Of a stretch of DNA of 13,712 bases, positions 9,228 to 13,712 are shown piece by piece. Below the pieces are notes generated by a model. The model was not told where the DNA came from. It worked only from the letters and a program-made list of their open reading frames with translations, and made no database searches. This stretch comes from CAYFMS01 sp964462325 (GTDB lineage Bacteria; Patescibacteriota; Patescibacteriia; UBA9934), in the NCBI GenBank assembly GCA_964462325.1, contig CAYWYQ010000023.1, positions 1-13,712 on the forward strand, read 5' to 3'. The translations under genes were made by a program, and so were the position numbers. Numbering within the stretch: the stretch's first letter is position 1; each line of letters begins with the position of its first letter.

Positions 9228-10301
9228 ATGCTAAAAGTCGGAATTGTAGGATTGCCAAATGTAGGTAAATCAACCTTATTTACTGCTCTCACAAAAAAGC
9301 AGGTTGATTGTGCAAATTTTCCGTTTTGTACTATTGAGCCAAATGTTGGGATCGTGGAAGTGCCAGACGATCGATTAACTAAATTATCTAAAATGAATCA
9401 GTCGGAAAAGGTAATCCCGACCGCGATTGAGTTTGTAGATATTGCTGGACTCGTGAAGGGAGCGCATAAAGGGGAGGGGCTCGGAAATCAATTTTTAGCG
9501 AATATTCGTGAGACAGATATGATTGTACATGTCGTACGTTCATTTTCTGGAGACATTACACATGTTGATGGAAGTGTTGATCCGTTGCGAGATGCAGAGG
9601 TCATTGAGATAGAACTCATGATGGCAGATCTTTCCACGGTAGAGAAACGTCTTTCCGGTATTGAACGAAGAGCGGAATCAACTGGAGATAAATATCTTAT
9701 AAAACAAGTAGCAGGTTTGAAGAAGTATCAAACGGCACTTTTAGAAGGTCAATTAGCACAAACTGTGGAGCTCACAGAAGATGAATCAGAGCTCCTAAAA
9801 GACTTACATTTGATAACAAATAAAAAAATACTTTACATTGTAAATGTAGATGAAGAAGAAGCGACGGATGACGAATGGCAATCACCACTTAGTGATGAAC
9901 GGATTGCGATCCCTATTTCTGTGAAAATCGAAGCAGATCTTGCAACAATGGAAGAGGCAGATGCGAAAGAATTTATGGCGGATCTTGGATTCTTGCAATC
10001 TGGTTTAGATCGTGTGATTAAAACAGCATACACGATGCTAGATTTAATAACATATTTTACATCTGGACCAACGGAGACAAGGGCTTGGACAGTAAGAAAA
10101 GGAACGAAGGCTCCACAGGCGGCAGGCGTTATTCATACCGATTTTGAACTAGGATTTATTCGTGCAGAAACAACTGCTTATGCTGATTTTGTAGAGTGTA
10201 ATGGTGAGCAAGGGGCAAAAGAATCGGGGAAATTACGCGTTGAAGGAAAAGAATATGTCGTGCAGGATGGAGATATAATGCACTTTCGATTCAATGTATA
10301 A
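9228..10301 (+). CDS. ychF: Ribosome-binding ATPase YchF (OLA1/Obg family)
   Basis: The 357-residue product matches the usual YchF length. It carries the P-loop GLPNVGKST (8-16), the switch region FPFCTIEPN (31-39), and the G3 motif DIAGL (71-75). It also has NVDE (206-209) in place of the GTPase NKxD, the change that gives YchF its preference for ATP. The C-terminal ~85 residues, containing TRAWTVRKGTKAPQAAG, form the TGS domain. YchF binds 70S ribosomes and is linked to translation and stress responses; it acts in the cytoplasm. It is preceded by 207 bases without a gene (9021-9227). There, TTGACG (9119-9124) lacks a well-placed -10 element and no Shine-Dalgarno is seen, so the promoter is unresolved. 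The stop codon abuts a terminator serving the opposite strand. Nothing unusual in the protein. Confidence 0.97.
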   Translation: MLKVGIVGLPNVGKSTLFTALTKKQVDCANFPFCTIEPNVGIVEVPDDRLTKLSKMNQSEKVIPTAIEFVDIAGLVKGAHKGEGLGNQFLANIRETDMIVHVVRSFSGDITHVDGSVDPLRDAEVIEIELMMADLSTVEKRLSGIERRAESTGDKYLIKQVAGLKKYQTALLEGQLAQTVELTEDESELLKDLHLITNKKILYIVNVDEEEATDDEWQSPLSDERIAIPISVKIEADLATMEEADAKEFMADLGFLQSGLDRVIKTAYTMLDLITYFTSGPTETRAWTVRKGTKAPQAAGVIHTDFELGFIRAETTAYADFVECNGEQGAKESGKLRVEGKEYVVQDGDIMHFRFNV

Positions 10302-10328
10302 AAAAACCGCTCAGTTTTCACTGTGCGG
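10300..10328 (-). terminator. Intrinsic terminator of the LysM gene
   Basis: Read on the - strand, CCGCACAG (10328-10321), a 6-base loop and CTGAGCGG (10314-10307) form an 8-bp stem with one mismatch, followed at once by seven T residues (10306-10300). The T tract lies on the - strand only, so it terminates leftward transcription about 70 bases past the LysM stop. It overlaps the last bases of the ychF stop codon, and the hairpin may also slow rightward transcripts. Confidence 0.75.
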
Positions 10329-10398
10329 CGTCGTAATCAAGACCAGTATGCAAACAACTGCGAAGTTGAGGTAGTGTGCGCGTACATAGGGATCATTT

Positions 10399-10725
10399 TC
10401 AACGATAGAGCGGTGTGCAACTTGGGAATGGAACCCGGATGACTTGACCGGGATTCAGCAGATCCCCTTGCTCTATACGCAATGATGCATTGAGGCGGAA
10501 GATCTGGTCGACATGCACAAGGCAACGGTTTGCTAACGATGTATATGTGTCATTATATTGTACCGTGTAACGCATGCTACTCGGGAATATGTGTTTGGCG
10601 TTTTGGATTTGAGGAATCGTCTGAACATGGCCAAAAATGGCATTTTCCTCCTCATGCTCGTAGACCTCGCAGCCGGCGTACATTGCCATAATAACAATGT
10701 AGATGCACAGAAAAACGTGGTTCAT
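10399..10725 (-). CDS. Small LysM-domain protein with lipoprotein-like signal
   Basis: The product is 108 residues. Residues 4-18 are hydrophobic and end in MYAG-Cys19, a non-standard but plausible lipobox; the N-terminal region has almost no positive charge. Residues 53-99 fit one LysM domain: YTVQYNDTYTSLANR, then VDQIFRLN, then LNPGQVIRVP, with the classic V-x-x-x-D-T, D-x-I-x-x-L-N and P-G-Q-x-I-x-V-P landmarks. LysM binds N-acetylglucosamine-containing glycans such as peptidoglycan, so this is probably an envelope-attached wall-binding protein. No enzymatic domain is attached. Cys68 and Cys103 bracket the second half of the domain and might form a disulfide. It is the only gene here with a full AGGAGGT ribosome-binding site, and the only one ending in TGA. 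Hand counts give about 48% G+C against about 36% in ychF, hinting at transfer or different selection. The domain call is firm, lipidation less so. Confidence 0.8.
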   Translation of the reverse strand: MNHVFLCIYIVIMAMYAGCEVYEHEEENAIFGHVQTIPQIQNAKHIFPSSMRYTVQYNDTYTSLANRCLVHVDQIFRLNASLRIEQGDLLNPGQVIRVPFPSCTPLYR

Positions 10726-10728
10726 CGG

Positions 10729-10735
10729 ACCTCCT
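10729..10735 (-). promoter_or_regulatory. Perfect AGGAGGT ribosome-binding site of the LysM gene
   Basis: On the - strand AGGAGGT lies three bases before the ATG at 10725. It is the complete anti-Shine-Dalgarno complement and confirms the start. It stands out because the other starts in this window show no comparable motif. Confidence 0.75.
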
Positions 10736-10766
10736 CAGCCTGTTGCAAAATGCTTCAGGACGTCTA

Positions 10767-10795
10767 ACTATAGCATAAGAAAGAACTGTCGTCAA
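10767..10795 (-). promoter_or_regulatory. Strong sigma70-type promoter of the LysM gene
   Basis: On the - strand TTGACG (10795-10790) and TATAGT (10772-10767) are separated by exactly 17 bases, and TGC directly before TATAGT gives an extended -10. Each hexamer matches consensus at five of six positions. The predicted start near 10760 leaves a ~35-base leader ending in the AGGAGGT site. It sits just past the stop of the upstream methyltransferase gene, so the LysM gene can be expressed separately. Confidence 0.72.
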
Positions 10796-10816
10796 TGCAA
10801 ATCAAGCTATATTTGA

Positions 10817-11983
10817 CTAGTTTTTGCGAATAATTGTAATGTCTCTTCCCACGTATTGACCATTTTGCCTGTAATGAAGTGTTTCATGCGCCCGCTCAAA
10901 ACCATTTGGTCTAAGAACGGCATTCATTTTTACGCGCAATGGTTCATTTTCAAAATAATGTACAGGAATTGTCGCAAGAATGATTCCATCATCTTTTAAT
11001 ATATTACGCAGAGCAATAAAGCTTTCCGTATAGAGAGTTTGTAGTGATTTAATCTGTTTTACTATGTCATCTCTTGTTTCATGGCCTTTTCTTGGTTTGC
11101 CTAAAAATGGTTCGAAAATCATGACATCAACAGACTGCTCTTCTAGAACAGATGGTATATTTTGTGCACTGGAGGTGTACATTTCTAGTTGAGGGTGTAC
11201 ATCGAATTCATGCATTACCCATCGCATATTCTTTTTTGTATCTTTTATTGCTTTTGGGTCAATATCAGAACCGATAATATGTTTAAAATCTAATAAAGAA
11301 GCTTCCATTAACACGGTTCCAACTCCACAAAATGGATCAAGTATCGTTGATTCTTTTGGATTTTTGCCCGATATATTAAGCATCATTCTTGCGAGTTTTG
11401 GGGGGAGCATTCCGCGTTTTGCATCTCGTGCAGGTCGTCCAAAATCACGAATCGACCAATCCTCAAAATGTTGCACAGCAGATGTCTGTCCTATCATAAT
11501 ACCTTTTTTTGTTGCAATGAGCACAAATTCACCTCCTCGAATTAGTAGCTTGTTTTTCACAATATCCGCGGCTGACAATTGCGTATTTCTTGATATAACA
11601 AAACGTGATTGAGTACCATTTCGTTTAAGGTGTTTTTTAACCGTCAGTCCAAGATGCTCTCGCTGTCCTTGTAGTTGATCAAATAATTCTTGATTATCCA
11701 AGTTATAAATACTAATACCAAAACGTACTTTTTCATTTGATCCAACGAGGTATGCGGCTAATAATTCTCCGAGTGACTCTTTATCTATTTCTTTTCGAAT
11801 ATCAATAATATCTCCTGTTTTAATGACACCTGCTAATCGTTGTACGATCCACTCAGGGTGATGATTGAGTGTGTCAAAAAATGCGATGGACCCATTTGAT
11901 TCAATGGCAGGTGTTTTGAGTACTGTCTCTGTTTCAAGAAGAGATAGATCTTGATGATTACCAAGAATAATAAATGATTTCAT
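10817..11983 (-). CDS. TRM11/TrmG10-type class I SAM-dependent methyltransferase
   Basis: From the chosen start the protein has 388 residues. The N-terminal half (1-~175) fits the TRM11-like region that recognises RNA; a THUMP fold is likely but not certain from sequence. It contains VRFGIS and ends in IGQTSAVQHFEDWSIRDFGR. The linker RPARDAKRGMLPPKLARMML is characteristic of tRNA guanosine N2-methylases of the Trm11/Trm-G10 group. The catalytic half has motif I DPFCGVGTVLMEA (216-228) and the acidic GSDIDP that contacts SAM. In place of the D-P-P-Y of motif IV it has E-P-F-L-G (291-295). Probable role: modification of tRNA (or other RNA) guanosine in the cytoplasm. An ATG 18 bases upstream (12001) is in frame, but it lies inside or ahead of the TATAAT promoter element, so the ATG at 11983 is preferred. 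It diverges from the rpsF operon. Confidence 0.85.
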   Translation of the reverse strand: MKSFIILGNHQDLSLLETETVLKTPAIESNGSIAFFDTLNHHPEWIVQRLAGVIKTGDIIDIRKEIDKESLGELLAAYLVGSNEKVRFGISIYNLDNQELFDQLQGQREHLGLTVKKHLKRNGTQSRFVISRNTQLSAADIVKNKLLIRGGEFVLIATKKGIMIGQTSAVQHFEDWSIRDFGRPARDAKRGMLPPKLARMMLNISGKNPKESTILDPFCGVGTVLMEASLLDFKHIIGSDIDPKAIKDTKKNMRWVMHEFDVHPQLEMYTSSAQNIPSVLEEQSVDVMIFEPFLGKPRKGHETRDDIVKQIKSLQTLYTESFIALRNILKDDGIILATIPVHYFENEPLRVKMNAVLRPNGFERAHETLHYRQNGQYVGRDITIIRKN

Positions 11984-11989
11984 GTTTGC

Positions 11990-11995
11990 ATTATA
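11990..11995 (-). promoter_or_regulatory. -10 element for leaderless transcription of the methyltransferase
   Basis: On the - strand TATAAT is followed by six bases and then the ATG at 11983, which places the expected transcription start on or next to the A of the start codon. The -35 is weak (CTATTG with a 17-base spacer). The geometry implies a leaderless mRNA and rules against using the ATG at 12001. Confidence 0.5.
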
Positions 11996-12161
11996 TACCA
12001 CAGAAATAAAAACAATAGTATATAACGTCTATGAAACTACATGATCCAAAGTAGAGGCTAGATCAGCACCCCTTTTCCTTATCTGGGCTCAAGTAAAGGA
12101 GATGGAACAGGAAAGAGATCTTTTAAGGAATGTTTCTGCCGCTTGGAACAGTTCTGATACC

Positions 12162-12190
12162 TTGACATTTATATGTATTTTATGTACTCT
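12162..12190 (+). promoter_or_regulatory. Promoter of the rpsF-ssb-rpsR operon
   Basis: A perfect TTGACA (12162-12167) is followed after 17 bases by TACTCT (12185-12190), a poor -10 match. The start would fall near 12197, just before the first strand of the leader stem at 12199. The preceding bases (12002-12161) show no gene I can support. Confidence 0.5.
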
Positions 12191-12198
12191 TTCGCCAT

Positions 12199-12264
12199 CT
12201 CACGTAACTTAATAATTCAAGACCATAACCCAAAATGGGTTGCTCATGTCCGTGAGTCATGAGC
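12199..12264 (+). ncRNA. Structured rpsF leader, candidate S6:S18 autoregulatory element
   Basis: CTCACG (12199-12204) can pair with CGTGAG (12251-12256), enclosing a perfect hairpin AACCCA-AAA-TGGGTT (12227-12241). A CCG (12250-12252) sits at the 3' side of the inner junction, next to the closing stem. A long-range stem, an inner hairpin and a conserved CCG close to the rpsF start are the described hallmarks of the leader bound by the S6:S18 complex in many bacteria. An alternative 7-bp stem, GCTCATG (12242-12248) with CATGAGC (12258-12264), buries the ATG at 12259, and its loop contains the CGTGAG strand, so a switch or pseudoknot is possible. Both protein partners are encoded downstream. 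Pairings are seen directly; the function is inferred. Confidence 0.5.
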
Positions 12265-12759
12265 CAAAAAATTATGTTGTACGAAATTATGTACATCATT
12301 CCTGCAAAGTACTCTGATTCAGAGATTGAAGGAATGACAAAGACCGTTTCTCTACTCCTTGAAAAACATGGAGCAGAAATCAAAAAAACAATGAATCTAG
12401 GTAAGCTGAAATTTGCTTACTCGATTAAAAAGCAAACGCATGGAACCTATATACTCAATTTTATTGAGGTTGATGGTTCTGCACTAAGTAAAATAGACGC
12501 GGAACTACGTCTTGCTGACGAAGTATTGCGCCATATTACGATTAGGCGTGAATCTGGTATTCCTGAACATGAAATCGTTCTAACACCATACGTAGCACCT
12601 ATCACTCCAGAAGGAAAACGTGTTGTAAAAAAGACTCGTCAGACTAAAGAATCTCCCACAGTTCTTACAGCGCCAGCCGAGAATGTAAGTGCAGAAGAAA
12701 TCAAGAAGAAACTTGATGAGATTCTAGATGATGATACCCTTACAGAGGAAGCAAAGTAA
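12259..12759 (+). CDS. rpsF: 30S ribosomal protein bS6 with extended C-terminus
   Basis: The first ~115 of 166 residues match bS6: LYEIMYIIPAKYSDSEIEGM at the N-terminus, KKTMNLGKLKFAYSIKKQTHGTY around the central strands, and the strand-helix segment LRLADEVLRHITIR. S6 binds 16S rRNA in the platform of the small subunit together with S18, encoded two genes downstream. The remaining ~50 residues form a charged tail ending in an EEIKKKLDEILDDD-type helix, longer than in Escherichia coli S6, as is often seen in CPR bacteria. The start at 12259 lies inside a hairpin. The in-frame ATG at 12274 (LYEIMYII as the next residues) is an alternative that fits typical S6 N-termini equally well. An in-frame TGA at 12253 excludes longer forms. 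Confidence 0.95.
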   Translation: MSQKIMLYEIMYIIPAKYSDSEIEGMTKTVSLLLEKHGAEIKKTMNLGKLKFAYSIKKQTHGTYILNFIEVDGSALSKIDAELRLADEVLRHITIRRESGIPEHEIVLTPYVAPITPEGKRVVKKTRQTKESPTVLTAPAENVSAEEIKKKLDEILDDDTLTEEAK

Positions 12760-12770
12760 TTAAACTTCAG

Positions 12771-12833
12771 CCATTAGTAATTAGTCTTTAGCTCTAACAG
12801 CTAACAGCTACATGCTAATAGCTCATGTAATGA
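12771..12833 (+). repeat. Degenerate heptamer pattern in the rpsF-ssb spacer
   Basis: Nine successive 7-base units can be read (ccattag, taattag, tctttag, ctctaac, agctaac, agctaca, tgctaat, agctcat, gtaatga), which alternate between TTAG-like and CTAA-like cores. As a result several short inverted repeats overlap: TTAGCT/AGCTAA (12788-12804), AGCTA/TAGCT (12806-12823) and TACATG/CATGTA (12809-12829). It occupies most of the 83-base spacer before ssb. Its role is unknown; it may be a transcript-level structure or decayed repeat DNA. Confidence 0.45.
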
Positions 12834-12842
12834 AATATACAT

Positions 12843-13310
12843 ATGGCATCATCACTGAATAAAGTCATGCTGATCGGTAACTTAACTCGTGATCCTGAAT
12901 TACGACAAACGACCGGTGGTCAGAGCGTATGTTCGCTGAGCATTGCTACGAACCGTTCATGGAAAAATCAGCAAGGAGAAAAACAAGAACAAGTGGAGTA
13001 TCATAATATTGTTGCTTGGGGACGTCTTGGAGAAATATGTGCGCAGTACCTTCAAAAGGGACGCAAAGCTTATTTCGACGGAAGACTTCAAACACGAGAT
13101 TGGGAAGGTCAAGATGGCATACGGCGTTATCGTACAGAAGTGGTTGCGGAAAATATGATAATGCTTGACGGAAGAGGACGTCCAGCGAATGATCAAGGTG
13201 GATCTCAGATGCCAGCAACAGCTCCTGCACCAGCAAGTGCACCTCAAATGAAAGATGCACCAGCACCAAATCCAGAAGAGGAAATTCAATTAGAAGATAT
13301 ACCATTTTAA
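12843..13310 (+). CDS. ssb: Single-stranded DNA-binding protein SSB
   Basis: The product has 155 residues. The OB fold spans ~1-112, with the family landmarks LNKVMLIGNLTRDPELR, SIATNR, EYHNIVAWGRLGE, YLQKGRKAYFDGRLQTR and YRTEVVAENMIML. It is followed by a flexible Gly/Pro/Ala/Gln-rich linker and the acidic tip EEEIQLEDIPF. The final D-I-P-F is the conserved peptide by which SSB recruits replication and repair enzymes. SSB coats and protects single-stranded DNA as a tetramer. Its place between rpsF and rpsR is the classic bacterial arrangement, so it is probably transcribed from the rpsF promoter. No Shine-Dalgarno is visible before the ATG. Canonical in every respect. Confidence 0.97.
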   Translation: MASSLNKVMLIGNLTRDPELRQTTGGQSVCSLSIATNRSWKNQQGEKQEQVEYHNIVAWGRLGEICAQYLQKGRKAYFDGRLQTRDWEGQDGIRRYRTEVVAENMIMLDGRGRPANDQGGSQMPATAPAPASAPQMKDAPAPNPEEEIQLEDIPF

Positions 13311-13325
13311 CGACAGAAAATAATT

Positions 13326-13556
13326 ATGGCTCAGAAACAAACAATAAAAAAAGGTGACAAGTATTGTTACTTCACAGTAAACAAAGAAGCAATTCTTGAC
13401 TACAAAAATACAGAGTTATTGAAGAGATTCGTTTCTTCATTCGGAAAGATTGTAGCAAGTAAACGAAGCGGAGTGAGCGCGAAGTATCAAAGAAAGCTCG
13501 CAACAGAAATTAAGCGAGCTAGGTTTATGGGATTGCTCCCGTACGTTCAAAAGTAG
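13326..13556 (+). CDS. rpsR: 30S ribosomal protein bS18
   Basis: The 76-residue protein, the normal length for bS18, shows KYCYFT near the N-terminus (the family's K-F-C-R-F position), then LDYKNTELLKRFVSSFGKI, the basic SGVSAKYQRKLATEIKRAR helix segment, and the end LLPYV. S18 sits with S6 on the 16S rRNA platform, and in many bacteria the S6:S18 pair also binds the rpsF leader. It begins 15 bases after the ssb stop and ends two bases before the terminator hairpin. rplI, which often follows in other bacteria, is absent here. Confidence 0.96.
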   Translation: MAQKQTIKKGDKYCYFTVNKEAILDYKNTELLKRFVSSFGKIVASKRSGVSAKYQRKLATEIKRARFMGLLPYVQK

Positions 13557-13557
13557 A

Positions 13558-13587
13558 AGTAAAAAAGACCTTCGGGTCTTTTTTACT
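13558..13587 (+). terminator. Intrinsic terminator of the rpsF-ssb-rpsR operon
   Basis: A 13-bp stem (13558-13570 with 13575-13587) is capped by a C-TTCG-G tetraloop, with GACC/GGTC at the top and A6/T6 tracts below. The T6 tract on the 3' side gives rightward termination. The A6 on the other side makes it potentially bidirectional. Confidence 0.93.
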
Positions 13588-13592
13588 CTTCC

Positions 13593-13683
13593 GCTTGAAA
13601 ATTAACGAACTTTACATTCACTCTTTCCGGTCCTCGACACCGTACCTTTCAGTACGGCTTACTTCGGTCCTCAACGTTCAAGC
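13593..13683 (+). repeat. Nested inverted-repeat element after the operon
   Basis: The outer arms GCTTGAA (13593-13599) and TTCAAGC (13677-13683) are perfect complements. Inside is a perfect CCGTAC/GTACGG hairpin with a 6-base loop (13640-13657), flanked by direct copies of CGGTCCTC (13628-13635 and 13665-13672). No convincing protein-coding start is seen between the terminator and the right edge. It may be a dispersed intergenic repeat or structured RNA; identity unknown. Confidence 0.4.
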
Positions 13684-13712
13684 AAATCTCATTTAATTAT
13701 CTGCGCGGACGG

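Noticed and set aside
10329..10401. TGA recoding: read-through of the LysM gene stop
   Set aside because: A second TGA follows after one codon, the extension has no domain pattern, and no other gene here contains an in-frame TGA.
10337..10525. Alternative - strand frame overlapping the LysM gene
   Set aside because: It lacks a start signal, whereas the overlapping frame has a promoter, AGGAGGT and a LysM domain.
11364..11612. 82-codon frame antisense to the methyltransferase
   Set aside because: It is the complementary shadow of a well-supported conserved gene and has no family features.
12102..12212. A 36-codon ORF (MEQERDLL...) preceded by AAAGGAG
   Set aside because: The AAAGGAG touches the ATG with no spacing, the frame runs through the rpsF promoter, and the peptide shows no recognisable pattern.
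12946..13305. 119-codon frame antisense to ssb
   Set aside because: It lies wholly within ssb, whose conserved residues explain the sequence.
1..13712. tRNA genes, CRISPR arrays or insertion sequences
   Set aside because: I saw no cloverleaf-like sequence, no regularly spaced long repeats, and no transposase or integrase frame.

Overview
The window looks like a piece of a small-genome bacterium of the Candidate Phyla Radiation (Patescibacteria), most likely the Parcubacteria side. This is inferred from several things: moderately AT-rich DNA (hand counts near 36-40% G+C in housekeeping genes), start codons that mostly lack a Shine-Dalgarno sequence, a long-tailed ribosomal protein S6, an rpsF-ssb-rpsR cluster that ends without rplI, and large secreted proteins of a type common in that group. 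None of the recognised genes contains an in-frame TGA, so the TGA=glycine code of Gracilibacteria/Absconditabacteria does not apply.

Positions 1-9020 (+ strand) form a cell-surface block of three genes with short gaps. The first, cut by the left edge, encodes a membrane-anchored protein with four Kre9/KNH-like Ig repeats and three carboxypeptidase-regulatory-like beta domains around two hydrophobic blocks. The second encodes a 1250-residue secreted protein built like a phage tail fibre or adhesin, with a repetitive beta-rich stalk, two DYAE-type (peptidase G2-like) modules and a strongly acidic tail. The third encodes a polytopic O-antigen-ligase-like membrane protein fused to TPR repeats. 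A simple reading is that the third protein handles glycan transfer or polymerisation at the envelope where the first two are displayed; that link is inference from adjacency.

Positions 9228-10301 hold ychF (+). Convergent to it lies a compact single-gene unit on the - strand (10300-10795). It has a near-consensus promoter, a perfect AGGAGGT ribosome-binding site, a 108-residue LysM protein with a lipoprotein-like leader, and an intrinsic terminator abutting the ychF stop. Its G+C content is clearly higher than that of its neighbours. Upstream on the same strand is a TRM11/TrmG10-type methyltransferase gene that appears to be transcribed leaderless.

Positions 12162-13587 (+) are the rpsF-ssb-rpsR operon. 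It has a TTGACA promoter, a structured leader resembling the S6:S18 autoregulatory element, a heptamer-patterned spacer before ssb, and a UUCG-loop terminator after rpsR. The last ~125 bases hold no gene, only nested inverted repeats and a short direct repeat.

The points most worth a second look are the rpsF leader RNA, the self-contained LysM cassette, the hairpin that buries the start codon of the ligase-like gene, and the unusual surface-protein pair.
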